Positions 1 to 11,429 of a stretch of 64,000 nucleotides of DNA are shown in pieces (the stretch's first letter is position 1; every line of letters begins with the position of its first letter). Below the pieces are notes generated by a model that was not told the origin of the DNA, did not search any database, and was given only the letters and a program-made list of their open reading frames with translations. The stretch is from Cymbidium sinense (lineage: Eukaryota > Streptophyta > Magnoliopsida > Asparagales > Orchidaceae), in assembly GCA_021442155.1 (NCBI GenBank), contig CM038220.1, positions 77,363,817-77,427,816 on the forward strand, read 5' to 3'. The translations under genes and the position numbers were made by a program.

Positions 1-15
1 CTCTCTCTCTCTCTC
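1..15. repeat. (CT)n microsatellite, cut by window edge
   Basis: The window opens in a CT dinucleotide run followed by an AAGATTT sequence. A similar run with an AAGATTT flank recurs near 5.7 kb, just beyond the transposon that follows. I cannot tell whether the two are related. Confidence 0.8.
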
Positions 16-60
16 AAGATTTGCCCCACTTATTTTGTTATTTGCAATACTAATTATTTG

Positions 61-176
61 GAGGCTAAATTTTTTAAATAAGCATGTTTTTAATCCTAAT
101 TATTCAATTAAGCATACTAAAAAAAATTAAATAGGCTCAGTTAGTAAAGGTGATTGGCCAGCTGCTGTCACGTCGG
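61..176 (+). repeat. left terminal inverted repeat of the PMD-carrying transposon
   Basis: The outer part (GAGGCTAAA, then AAGCATG, AATCCTAATTA, AAGCATACTAAAAAAAA) pairs closely with the reverse complement of the right end. The inner part (TTAGT, GGTGATTGG, GTCGGC) matches more loosely. Confidence 0.75.
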
Positions 177-1281
177 CCCTCTAAATACTTTAACATTTAG
201 GTGGTGCCCGTCGGAGATTAATCTCTTGATTTTTTTTTCCGAGCCGCTTATTTTCTTCTGCCCGACCATTCGCCATTCGCCTTGTTACCTGACGCGCCTC
301 GACCTCGCCGTAGTGCCCGTCATCTTCGCCATGCGGTCGAGCATTACATGATTTCATAAATTTGGAGGTGATTTTTTTGAAACCTAGATTTGGAAATTCA
401 TTTTGATTGCAAATATTGGGATAGTAAATGTGTTTTGTTAGTTTAGTTGGGTAGTTTGTGAATGTATTTAGTAGTTATGATGGAATGTATAATGCATTTG
501 TATTTTGTTTTTTGAAAAAATAAATCTTAAAGTGTAATTTCTCTTTGTACGCTTAAATTTTTGGGAAAACTAAATTTTTATGCGTTTGAAATTAGTTGGT
601 AGATCTATATGAGTCTATGATGCGTTTGTATATATTTTTGGAAAAAAAAGAAACCTTGCATTGTGATTTCTGTTTGTGCGTTTAAGTATTTTGGGAAAAA
701 GAAAATCGTTATGCATTTGAATGTATTTGGTAGATCTATATGATTGTATGATGCATTTGTATTTTTTTTACAAACTAATAGAGCTACGGTTTAGTTTTTG
801 ATTTCGGATTTTCTGAGGTAATTTTTACAAACCTAGAGTTGAATGTTCACTTTGATTGTGAATAATAGGTGAGTAGATGTGTTTTAATAGCTGAATTTGT
901 GATTAGTGAACTTATTTGCTAGATGTATGAGATTGTATGGAGATATTTCTTGGTTTATTATAAAATGTTGTCTTTATGGAGATATTTATTAGTTTGTATA
1001 TGTTGTTGTTATTCTTGCTGGGATTGTTAGTCTACTATGGTAGTTTAAGTAAAGTGATATTTCTGTGTTAATGCTGTATGTGATAGGTAGTACTGTTTCT
1101 GCTGAATTTTTCACTACAGTTTGGTTTGTATATGTGGTTGTAATTTCTTGTCTACTATGACAGTTTAAGTAAAGTGATATTTTTTTGGTTATTGTTGTAT
1201 GTGATAAGTAGTATTGTTTTCTGCAAAATCTATCACTGCAATTTAGTTTGTATATGTGGTTGTCATTTATGTACAGGAAGA
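177..1281. other. AT-rich 5' region of the transposon, no gene
   Basis: T/G-rich sequence with loosely repeated phrases, such as GATGCATTTGTAT near 500, 620 and 750 and TAAGTAAAGTGATATTT near 1040 and 1170. It may be promoter, leader and 5' UTR intron of the PMD gene: a TGTACAG splice-acceptor-like sequence ends just before that gene's first ATG. No other coding signal is seen. Confidence 0.5.
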
Positions 1282-3195
1282 ATGTCTATCGAAGAACCAG
1301 TACGACCCGCACGTAGAAGGCGACGACGTACTGAGGAGACTATGGACTACGGCCCTCCACCGGCCGAAGTTTACCCGAGTATAACTTCATTATGTGGGAG
1401 ATACCGTGCAACACATCCTGACTTGGTAAAGTTATTTTTTTACAAGCTATGCATTCAGGTTTTTGTCTTTATTGTTATACAAGTTATTGAGGATATGCCT
1501 TCATTGTTATATATGCTACTGTACTTAAGATAGCATCTCACTTACTGATATTCAGAGAATGACCAGTAAATTGTCCACGGTTTATGGCGACTTTGAAAGC
1601 AGTTGGACTTGACTGTATTTCACAAATGCAGTACATTCGTCTGGATCACCATTTGCTCACCATTTTTGTAGAACGATGGTCACCTCAGACGAATACAATC
1701 CACTTGCCCGTTGGTCAGATGGCGATTGCATTGCAGGATATCGCTATGATTCTGGGTCTTCAGATAGATGGTCCCCCCTTTATTGGCCGGATTGTTATCG
1801 GAGCATGGAAATGGTGGGTTTATTGGCTAGACTATTGTGATGAGTTGATAGAAGCATACTCTGAGCCACACGTTATCTATCACGATCCGATCCGATCCAT
1901 ATATCACATCGGGTTGCATGGAGCAGCTCATACGCGACTGTTTGCCACTGCGTTGGTTGCGTTGGACATACTACATGGACTCATACTTAGATCTGTATGA
2001 GGTGCAGTTTACTATGCATGTCAGGGCTTACATACTCTTTACTATTGGTTCATTTCTTCTGTCAGACACATCGATTTCTGAGGTGCACTTGTAGTATCTG
2101 TCACTACTAGAGGATGTGGATACCTTTAGGAAGTTCTCCCTGGGTTCAACTGTATTTGCTCATTTATATAATGAGCTGCATGAGACGACGAAGCCTAAGT
2201 GTACGAACATGGTTGGATATGTACACTTACTACAGGTGTGGGCATGGGAGCACATTACATATACCATATCCTACAGACATAGATGGCCTCAATGTGAGAT
2301 GTCAGTGGAATGAAGGGTTCATCCGAGAGATGGCACCCTCCCACATTAGAGTTTACAGAGATGACTTAGATGGATTGTTGCAAAGTCAGGTATGTTATAA
2401 TTATTGTATATTGCCTAATAAATTCTTTGTTAGATACTTAACAACCTATTTAATAATTACACACTTCAGGTGATATGGGAGCTGTATAGACATGGGTGTT
2501 GGTGTCTCCGGATATGTCATGTCTGGGGTGATGAGATATGGTGGCGCGATGATTTCTTTGGAAGCATGTTGAGTGGTACACGTGATCGTGGGCAGTTTGG
2601 CCTTCCACCTATGATTGATACATCACCAGTAGATCTCTCTTTCCAGCTAGTGGATGGCCAAGAAAAGTGGATGTTGATTGGGTCGACTACCACCAGATTT
2701 ACATTGCTCAGTGGGAAAGCCATCATGATTCAGTTATGGAGGTAGATGCATCTCAGCAACACGATGAGCCGGCGATCAACCGATATATGAGATGGTATCA
2801 GTCTTGGGCTTCACTCTACATGTTGAGAGCATCAAAAATTCCCCCTGATACTTACTACCCTCGAGAGCCTGGAGAGCAGTTGATGGTAAGCTTGTTTGGT
2901 ATATAAAAAATTTTATTGTATATAATAGATTGATCCTAACTAATTCTGCTTCCAATGCAGCATGAGCACATCCTGAATATTGAGGATGTGTTACAGCGTT
3001 TGGATGACATAAAGTTTCGATTCTATCAAATGGATTTGAGTGCTTGACGATATACATATCTCGATAGTAGATGATGGCGTAGATATTCCAGGTACTTCAT
3101 CATCACTGCGGCCAGATGCGCCAGTGATGAATGTTGGTCTATCCTCTACTCCAGTGGTCGAGCCGTCTACATATACAATCTCACAGCCGACCTAA
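1282..3195 (+). pseudogene. plant mobile domain (PMD, MAIN-like) gene, broken
   Basis: PMD proteins (the 'serine/threonine phosphatase 7 long form / MAIN-like' family) are plant proteins also carried by transposons. Here, in order: an Arg-rich start at 1282; a donor-like GGTAAAG near 1423; the diagnostic core ERWSPQTNTIHLPVGQM and LQDIAMILGL (about 1668-1770); a frame change near 1970; an in-frame TAG at 2092-2094; VWAWEHI (about 2238); a GTATGT/CAG intron near 2391-2469; RGQFGLPP; another frame change near 2670; DWVDYHQIYIAQW; MRWYQSWASLYMLR; a GTAAGC/CAG intron near 2886-2960; and a Ser/Pro tail that ends at TAA 3193-3195. The order of blocks matches the family, so the identity is firm. At least three frame breaks and one stop argue for a decayed copy, unless sequence errors explain them. 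Confidence 0.75.
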
Positions 3196-3454
3196 TATTT
3201 ATATCAGGAAGCTATGTGGAGTAAGATGCACCCATAGTAGGCAACAGTCCCTCTCACATATGGTATACCGTCATTCCATTTGACACCGTCGTACAGAGTA
3301 TACCACGGTTAATCGCTTCCTACTTAGGCCTCTGTTGATGTACCTAGTGTTACACACTTGGGATATTCGCAATAACCGACCAAACAGGTTGAGCGGAGGC
3401 GACATCGGAGCATCATCTACGCGACCACCATAGCACTGCCCATTTCCGGTAATT
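3196..3454. other. former PMD 3' tail or UTR, no intact ORF
   Basis: Moderately GC-containing sequence with stops in every frame. It may be the degraded C-terminal tail or 3' UTR of the PMD gene; the short basic peptide stretch near 3390 supports this only weakly. Confidence 0.35.
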
Positions 3455-3954
3455 GGGGTGTGCACTAGTCGGTTCAAACTGAAAAACCAACCCGATGTTG
3501 GTGTTCGGTTTGGTTAAATTCATCTTCGGTTTTGGTTGTAAATGCCTGATATTCGATTTTGGTTTTGGTTGTTTTTTTTAAAAGATTGGATAAAGAATAA
3601 ACCGAATAAACCAAAATTAGTTAAAAAAGTCAAATATAAATATGTAATTTTGATTATAAGTACTTAATTATTTGTATAGATTTATAGATTTCTACTTGAG
3701 TAAGAAATTTTAATATATAAAATTTATTATATTGTTTTAATTAATTAGTTCATTAAAAAATATTTTTATTTTTATTTTTATATGCTATTCGGTTTAATCA
3801 AAAATCGAACCGAATAAACCAAATTATAATTCGATTTAGTTAGTTCGGTTTTATATGTTATTTGGATGGTTCGGTTATTTTAAATTATTTGATTTGGTTT
3901 GTTCGGTTTAACAAAAAATTCAACCAAACCAAATAACCAATCAATGCTCACCCC
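3455..3954. mobile_element. hAT-like MITE nested in the PMD transposon
   Basis: It starts GGGGTGTGCA and ends TGCTCACCCC, an imperfect short terminal inverted repeat. The flanks CGGTAATT (3447-3454) and TGGTAATG (3955-3962) share GGTAAT and look like a decayed 8-bp target duplication, as expected for hAT. The interior is rich in TTCGGTTTGGTT on one side and AACCGAATAAACC on the other, so the strand could fold back. No ORF is present. Confidence 0.6.
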
Positions 3955-4299
3955 TGGTAATGATGCGATTCCACCATGGATCAACGATAGAGCTATGTTG
4001 TTCTTTTTTTGTAGACAGTGGATAACATCAACTTGTTATTGTTTCTCATTTATTATTGTTATTCATTTAGTTTCACAGTTGTCCAATTTCTATTTGTAAA
4101 ATCTCTGACGTTGTGGTTATTCATTAACTTATATTTTTTTATTAACGAAATGTCATATCTTTTAAGAGTTTGTTAATTGCACTTTAGTAAGAGTGTTTAA
4201 TTGAAGTTAGTTATAAAAGCATAACCAATATTTCATCTGGTTGATTTTGAGAGTGACAGATTTCCTATAATTCACTTTTTAAAAGAATGTAAATGTAAA

Positions 4300-4985
4300 A
4301 ATTGCAGTGACCCAGGATAGAATTACCGAAAATCATCAACATGAAAATTGTAGTACTCCTCATTACCTTTCCAACGATACCAAACACGCTAAAATTCAAC
4401 ACCAGATGAGCCCGATACGACCAAAAAATGAGGGCTGCCGTGATAAAAAATTTTTGCATCTTAAAAATTTATACATATGTAAAAACTACGGTTAGCCGGG
4501 CGAGAATCAATGAAAATTGTCAACATGAAAGTTGTAGTACTTCTCATTATCATTTCAACTATACCAATCACACTAAAATCTGACACCAAATGAGCCCGAT
4601 ACGGCCAGAAAACGATAGCTTCCATGATAAATATTTTTTGACATCTTAAAAATTTATACATATGCAAAAATTGTGGTTACCCGGGTGAGAATCGTCAAAC
4701 ATTATCAACATAAAAGTTGTAGTACTTTTAATTACTTTTCCAACGATACCAAGTACGCTAAAATCGACACCTGGATGAGTCTGAGCATACTAAAAGGCGA
4801 CGACACACAAAAAAATTTTGTTCGACCTTAAAATTTATTCATACTCAAAAACCTATACTGCGGGCAAAAATCATCAAAAATTATCAACATGAAAGTTGTA
4901 GTACTTCTCTTTATCTTTCCAATGATACCAAGCACGTTAATATCTGACACTGGATGAGCCCGATACGGCCAAAAAATGATCCATG
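4300..4985. repeat. about 183-bp tandem array, roughly 4 copies
   Basis: The anchor CAACATGAAAGTTGTAGTAC occurs at 4337, 4521, 4706 and 4885, giving periods of 184, 185 and 179 bp. Each unit continues with a TTTCCAACGATACCA block and a GATGAGCCCGATACGGCC block. The array lies just inside the right TIR of the PMD transposon. Short ORFs across it are repeat echoes. Confidence 0.85.
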
Positions 4986-5016
4986 TCTTTTCATTTTTTT
5001 TAAAAAAATTAAATAA

Positions 5017-5145
5017 GCCAGCAGCCGACGCAGACCGAATCACCAACGCCTATCAGATGCTAATTGCCTAATTTAAAATTTTTTTTAGTATGCCTAATTG
5101 CATAGTTAAGATTACAAATATGCTTAATTTAAAATTTTAGTTTTC
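5017..5145 (-). repeat. right terminal inverted repeat of the PMD-carrying transposon
   Basis: Reverse complement of the left end, with a few substitutions and short gaps. The best-matching block is the TTTTTTTTAGTATGC segment. It borders the 183-bp tandem array on its inner side. Confidence 0.75.
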
Positions 5146-5267
5146 TTTCGATTTGCTGCCACGATGGTCACATATTTGCAAGAGATTTTTTATATTTATA
5201 TGATATATATTAATTGCTAAATTTTATCTAGATATATATAACAGTTTCATTTTTATATTTATTTTTA

Positions 5268-5592
5268 GGAGATTTACATTTATATACCAAAAAAACTTTT
5301 TTTTATATATCTAATACTTAAATATTTATATTTAGTTATACAACATTAAAATTTTAAAAAAACTATATAAATATAACACAAATCTTATGTATTACACATA
5401 TAACACTTAGAATTTTATATTTATGTTTCTAATACATTGCATATGCATAAAAATTATATATAATCACTTATAAAAAGATGAAAATAGTATATTTTTAATG
5501 TTATATTAAAAATATATATTGTGTATGTATATATAAAATTTTAAATGTTAGATATCTAAATATATAAGAATTATGTATATCTGCAAATGCCC
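5268..5592. mobile_element. foldback MITE, copy A
   Basis: The left end (GATTTACATTTATATACC, then TATATATCTAATACTTAAA) is an imperfect inverted copy of the right end (TTAAATGTTAGATATCTAAATA, then ATGTATATCTGCAAATGCCC). The same end consensus occurs in two copies near 52 kb. AT-rich, no ORF. Confidence 0.55.
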
Positions 5593-5656
5593 TTATAATT
5601 GTTAAATTGCATCAGAAACATCATTATATTAACTTATTTGAAAAAAATACATCTTT

Positions 5657-5660
<4 letters not shown>

Positions 5661-5701
<41 letters not shown>
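5661..5701. repeat. (CT)n microsatellite
   Basis: About 20 CT units in a row; the LSLSLS peptide read across it is a repeat artefact. Confidence 0.9.
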
Positions 5702-6539
5702 AGATTTACGTACATACCACACAATTCTTATTAGCAATTTGTTGGTTTGATGCCATGTATCATCAATTTGCCTATAATTGAGAACTCTACTCCAACTTAC
5801 AAATGTTCTCCTCTAAAAGTTCTCACAAGTGCTAACAAGATCTGATTAACTCCATTAATAAAGTTATATTTTATATAAATAGAGAAGTTTAAATATTAAA
5901 AATATAAATAATGAAATTTTTAATATTATGTTTATAAATCTCTCTATTTGTAATCCTTCTCATGTGTCACCTCTCACCTATTTTTCATGTCTCCTTTTTT
6001 TTTTGGCGTCATTTTGATGTGAAATAAATAGTTCGATTAATGAAAATTGTATATTCCAGACATCTATATTATTCACGGCTTAAAGGCTATTTTCTCTATT
6101 GATCAAGTCCTATTTTCTTCTATAGTGATTCTAAAAAAAATAATTAATTAAATATGTCTATCAACACAACTAATTGTTAGGTACTAAGTACTTGCTTGTA
6201 AACGAAGTATTTCCCATTTTTCAATATATTAATTTGTTGTTTGAACACCCCTAATTCAAATATTTATTTAAGGTAATTAATAAAAAAAATTAGTGAAGTT
6301 GATGGAGTCAATGATTTCTAGCTGTAAAAATTAATATTATTTTTTAAACCCAAGAATCTACCTAAATTATGACTGAATCCCTAAAGATTTGCAAAGGTGT
6401 TGGCCTTCAAATAGAAATATTTTACACTTTGATGCTAACCTTAATTACCTTTATAGATAAGATTTTACAAAAATATCCCATCATAATATATTGTAGTGAA
6501 AGCTAGCCTTAGATAGATAATATTCGTCTTCAGAATATA
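5702..6539. other. AT-rich intergenic, no feature seen
   Basis: No ORF, RNA gene or clear repeat. It flanks the SINE tail. Confidence 0.5.
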
Positions 6540-6550
6540 TTCTTCCATTT

Positions 6551-6649
6551 ATTTTTTTATTTATTTATTTATTTTTTTTTGCAATGGGTATCCACCCAAC
6601 ACCCTACCCATTTTGTGGGTGGGGATATCGTTGTGACTAATGTCACGGG
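6551..6649 (-). mobile_element. tRNA-derived SINE, 3' part (tail and body)
   Basis: Read on the minus strand this is the SINE 3' body ending in an AAATAAATAAAT-type tail. The flank TTCTTCCATTT (6540-6550) matches TTCTCCCATTT (30654-30664) beyond the other half, an 11-bp target duplication with one mismatch. The SINE is split by the giant LTR retrotransposon; its other half resumes 23.8 kb downstream. Confidence 0.75.
6645..6649. repeat. 5-bp TSD (ACGGG) of the giant LTR element
   Basis: ACGGG lies directly before the LTR start TGTTGACC; ACAGG follows the other LTR. The single difference is a G/A transition inside a CG, as expected from methyl-C decay. Confidence 0.7.
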
Positions 6650-7319
6650 TGTTGACCTACAACTATGTGCAACTTGAAATTAAATAAATAAAGTAGAGGT
6701 TAAAGCCCCATAATTGCGATCGAAATCAATTAAATTCGATTCGATTTGAAAATTCGACTTCATAATGCGTCGAAAGTATCAAAATTAATTAAAATAAAAA
6801 TATCGAATCAATTAATGACCAATTAAATAATTAAAAGAAACTTTTAATGAAATTACGCACATATCGAAGTCGGTAAGCCCTGATGACGTCTGAACGATCT
6901 CCATTCGGGAAATTGATCACGTCGTTGTCGCCTAAACGTCGAATTTTATCAAACAATGCCTTCGCGATTAACAAAGTGTGTTAACGCACATCGATGAATT
7001 GACGTCGCAATTTAAACCTAATTTCACTCGACCATCGCCGACGCTTGAATGACCTCCGAAATCGATTGCTGCTATGCTCGGCATAAATAAACACCTAAAA
7101 TTAACGCATATTGCTGGTTTATTATTGGATGATTCAAAATTTTATAATTATGGGTTAATTATATTAATCCTTAAGCTAATAATCTCTTAATCCCTATTAA
7201 GCCTTACCTAACTCTTGCCGCCCACTCGACCAATGAAATGACCCACCGCTCGTTTGGCCAATAGGAGTAAGCGGTCTAACCTAAGAGCAAAAAGGAATAC
7301 GCTATCTCACATTGACCTG

Positions 7320-7690
7320 ATTCACGCTCATTTTCTCACTTTTTTGTTCTCCTGTTCGGGTTTCCTCTCTCTTCTTCCTCTCATCCGTCTCTCTTTAAGA
7401 GGCTTGAAATCGAGGCTCGATCAAAGCCGTCGTCCCTTTCCCTTTCTGGTTGCCGTGAGTAGCAGACGCTCCCTGTTTTGTTCTTCCTTTCTCCTGTCTC
7501 GGAGCCCTGCAACCCCCCCTTCCTCCCAGCTCCCTGCTCCATCTGAGGCGAGTAGCTGGGATTTCCCATTCGCTCTTCCCCAGTGAGATGCAACGAACCA
7601 TCCTCCAAAAATTCTCATCTCCATTGGAACTCCTCTGAATCCTAAGCAAATCGAATCCTCTTCTTCCTCTTTAGCAATCAACACTTCCGT
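7320..7690 (+). promoter_or_regulatory. pyrimidine-rich leader-like segment of the 5' LTR
   Basis: Markedly C/T-rich DNA with CTCTCTTCTTCCTCTC phrases, resembling a plant 5' UTR or transcription start zone. It has a counterpart at about 24060-24420 in the other LTR. A role at the U3/R border is inference; I do not see a clear TATA box. Confidence 0.35.
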
Positions 7691-7929
7691 GTTGTCTCTT
7701 CTAACCCTAAGCTTATTTCCATATGTTTGGATGTTATGGAAATTAGGGCTTTTATTACATATGCTAGATCTTGTGTTAGAATGATATCGAAAAATTTACC
7801 TTAAAGGATTTGGGATGATGTATGGCCCAAAACTTGTTCTTCTTGCTGTTTTCCCTTGTCTATGGATGCCTACCTTTTTATTGCTTGCTGAAATTGGTTT
7901 TACCTAAGGGGAAATTAGATCAATTTGTT

Positions 7930-8350
7930 GTTTGAAAGGTATGAAGCATGCTGAAATTATTTTACCTGGGGGGAAATTGAATCAATTGACTTTTGAGGGG
8001 TATTGTGCATGCTGAAACTGTTTTACTTAAAGGGGGAAATCCATTGATTTGCTTTTCTAAAAGGCATAAATCATGCTGAAAATATTTTTACTTAAGGAGA
8101 AATCTGTTGTTTTGCTTTTCTAAAGGGCATAATGCATGCTGAAAATATCTTTACTTAAGGAGAAATCTGTTGTTTTGCTTTTCTAAAGGGCATAATGCAT
8201 GCTGAAAATATCTTTACTTAAAAAGAAATCTGTTGTTTTGCTTTTCTAAAGGCATAATGCATGCTGAAAATATTTTTACCTAAGGAGAAATCTATTGTCT
8301 TCTTGTCTAAAGGCATGATGCATGCTGAAAATATTTTCACTAGATGGGAA
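7930..8350. repeat. 63-bp tandem array in 5' LTR
   Basis: Six to seven units, each with GCATGCTGAAAATAT, TTACTTAAGGAGAAATC and TTTTGCTTTTCTAAAGG. Adjacent central units are almost identical. Confidence 0.85.
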
Positions 8351-9059
8351 TTGAATCAGATTTTCTTTTAAAGAAATATGATACATCTGAAATTGTTTAT
8401 CAAAGGGGAAATTGTTGGAAATTATTTCATCAAAGAGAAAGCTATCAATTTTTATATAAAAAAAGATAGAAGTATCAAATGTGACAAGTTAAGATGTATA
8501 TGAATATCATATTACTATTCTTCTATTTCATGTTTCTTTGCTCAATTGGCTTACTGGATATGATTGAAATCATTTTATCAAAGGGGTTTTGCCATGCTAC
8601 TTGCTCCTATAGATTTCATTTGTTTTGTTTACATAGAATAAATCCGAAAATGAATTGCCATGCTTGCTATTTCCTGTTTCATTTGTTTTGTCTACATGAA
8701 ATCTAAATCAAGAGAGAGGGATTAAGATAGAAGTATGGGGATATGACAAGTAAAGATGTAGCCTAAATGTCATATTATTTGTTCTTCATATTATGTTAAC
8801 TTCAATTAGCTTCCTCCTAAAGATACATGCTGAAATTCTTTTATTTAGTATGGGAATGATGCAATGCTTGCTGAAATTTATTTTATCTAAGGATAAATCA
8901 ATGTTTGCTATCTAAAGATGTGATGCTTGCTGAAAATTTCTTTTATTTGAGCAAGTTTGAAAATGAGAAGGATATGCGGCTTAAATATCATACTACTTTA
9001 TTCTCATGGGTTTCATTCTTGCATATTGTTTTATCATTTTGATATCTAATAGGAAATGC

Positions 9060-10100
9060 TAGCCATCTTTCAAAATGTGTCTCACCACATCCACCCATAA
9101 TGCCCTTTCGGGTGGCATTTTTTCATGGCAACTATGGGGAGAGGGAGGCTATAAATTTTGATTATTATGCCTTAATTAAATATACATGCAATCAACTTTC
9201 TTTTTTTATTATGTAAATGCAAGCTTTAAATTTATTATTATAAGTACTACTATGTTTCTTCAACATGGTGGGAAACTTATTGATATGCTATGCTAACCCA
9301 TACACGCTTTTGAAACATCTGGAGGTTCACGACATCCACCCATACATGCCTTTCTTGGCATGGTGCAGTCTCATGGCAACCCCATATGTGGGTGACGCCG
9401 AGGTCATTGCAAATTTTAAAAGGGAGGAAAGATTTATTTTCTGCAATATTTAAGCATGTTTATATACAACAAGCTTTAAATCTATTGTTATAAGTACTCA
9501 TGTTTCTCCAACATGATATGAAATGTTATGATATAACCCATACACACCTTTCTGTGAAACAAAATTTCTATGGTGTCTCAGACATCCACCCATACATGCC
9601 TTTCGGTAAGATGCCTTCATGGAAACCCCATATGTGACGGTATGCTTGTAAATTTTGTTTAAAAAAAAGGAGGAAAGATTTATTTCTTGCAATGTTTAAG
9701 CTTGTTCATATACAAATGCTTTTAAAATTGCTATAAGTACCTTCTCATGTTTCATGGTAGAGAAATGTTATGATGCTAACACATACACACCTTTCTGGCA
9801 AACAAAATTTCATTGTCTCACAATCCACCCATACATGCCTTTCTTGGCGGGTGCTCCTCTCATGGCAACCTCATATGAAGGGAGGCTAAATTTTGTTTAA
9901 AAAAAAGGGAGGAAAGATTTATTTTCTTGCAATATTTAAGCATATTTATATACAAATGCAAGCTTTAAATCTATTACTATAAGTGTCTACTCATGTTTCT
10001 CCAATATGGTAGGGAAATCTTATGATGTGCTAACCCATACACTTTCTGGCGGTGGACAAAATTTGGTCTCAATGACACCTACCATAACGTCTTTCTTGTG
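9060..10100. repeat. about 245-bp tandem array in 5' LTR, 4 units
   Basis: Units share CATCCACCCATACATGCCTT, TTTAAAAAAAAGGAGGAAAG, GCAAGCTTTAAAT and CATGTTTCTCCAACATGGTA. The AAGCTTTAAAT anchor falls near 9221, 9471, 9712 and 9960. Short ORFs here are repeat echoes. Confidence 0.8.
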
Positions 10101-10789
10101 TGGTGGGAAGTCCGTCCTAAGTAGCCCCTTGAGGGGATGATGGGAGGTCTCAAATTTATAAAAAAGAAGAAGATAAAAAGAAAGGGATGAAATGCTGTTG
10201 ATATATTAAAATTTTCTTCATCTCAAATGTGAATGCTTATGCTTCAATTTTATATCATGCAAACCTATCCCATTTTGACAAATGTGACATGAATATCTTA
10301 TGCTTCAATTTCTATAACATGCAAGCTATGCTATTCTATGGCAAATGCAATATGAGTATATGAATTGATCAATGCTTATTTATGTTAAACATGAATGCTA
10401 ATGTATTGATTTTTATATCATACAAGTTATCGATAGGAAGTTAGTTTCATGAGAGGTGAATCCTCTCTTATTTTTAGACTTCTCCTTTTTTTTCATCTAT
10501 CTTAATGACACATATGGCCTCATATAAGTTGCATAAGAAAATCATCTAAATTCATGTCATTTGTCATATGCACATACATGTGGCATGTATATCATTGTCA
10601 CTTCCCTTAATGTCATAAAAAGGGAGGAATGGATTTAAAGGAAAATAAACTCTTGCCATATCTTCTTAATAAAATTTAATGGGTACTTGTGCCCCATTTA
10701 TGAGAGCTTACATGTGAAGGAGGTGGATTTTAATTAATCCACTTGTCTCTTTAAATGACATATGATATCTACTCATGTTTTGTCTTTCT

Positions 10790-11350
10790 CCCCTTATTAA
10801 GAGAAACATGGGCTATGGATCATTATAATGGGCCTCAAAATAATTTATTACATAGAAGTGATTTTTAAACAATATTCATATCATGCTTCTAAATAAAGGC
10901 CTATGTTTATCTTGGATCCATTACTTACACTTAATCAAATGATCCCTTAAAGTCAATTTAGTATCTTTCTGATTTGTGGCATAAAAGGAGTTTTGCCCAA
11001 ACATTATGCATATCTTATTTTCAATCAAATGCCTAAGTCTATTTTAGTCCACTACTTCATGATTAATCAAATGGGCCTTCAAAATAATTTATTTCAGATA
11101 TTTTCCCTCATGATTATGGCATAAAAGAATTTTGGCCCAAACATTATGCATATCTTATTTTAATCAAATGCCTAAGTCATTTTAGGTCCACTACTTCATG
11201 ATTGATCAAATGGGTCTCCAAAATAATTTATTTCATTTTTTTTTCTTGGTACATAAAAGGGAGATTTTAGCCCAAATGAAGTGCATATCATGTTCAATCA
11301 ATTATATTTATTTTAGATTCCACACTTCATGGCCCAAATGAAGTATCCAA
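10790..11350. repeat. 130-150-bp tandem array in 5' LTR
   Basis: About four diverged units with CATAAAAGGGATTTTGGCCC, ATTATGCATATCTTATTTT, GGTCCACTACTTCATGATT and AAAATAATTTATTTC. Confidence 0.65.
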
Positions 11351-11429
11351 TAAATCAAATATCTAGAAAGACATGTGATCCAAATGTAAATAAAAAGAAG
11401 AGCTATATTCTTAGATCAACAAAACCTAA

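Larger units (their letters stand above)
61..5145 (+). mobile_element. TIR DNA transposon (MULE-like) carrying a PMD gene
   Basis: The sequence at 61-176 reappears inverted at 5017-5145, with AGTATGC, AATTAAGCAT and GGTGATT blocks in the same order, which gives terminal inverted repeats of about 110 bp. Between them lie a broken plant-mobile-domain gene on the plus strand, a nested 500-bp MITE and a 183-bp tandem array. Long TIRs plus a PMD cargo are typical of plant Mutator-like elements; PMD/MAIN-like genes are known to associate with Mutator and gypsy elements. No mudrA-type transposase is recognisable, so this copy is probably non-autonomous. I could not find a convincing 8-11-bp target duplication, so the outer borders are uncertain by about 10 bp and the superfamily assignment is inference. 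Confidence 0.7.

Noticed and set aside
45..5160. TSD for the PMD transposon (for example AATTATTTG / TTCGATTTG)
   Set aside because: Only the last five bases agree; too weak to claim.
7254..7586. 110-codon ORF in the 5' LTR
   Set aside because: It lies in a pyrimidine-rich stretch and is not kept in the matching part of the other LTR; overlapping minus-strand ORFs show the openness is compositional.
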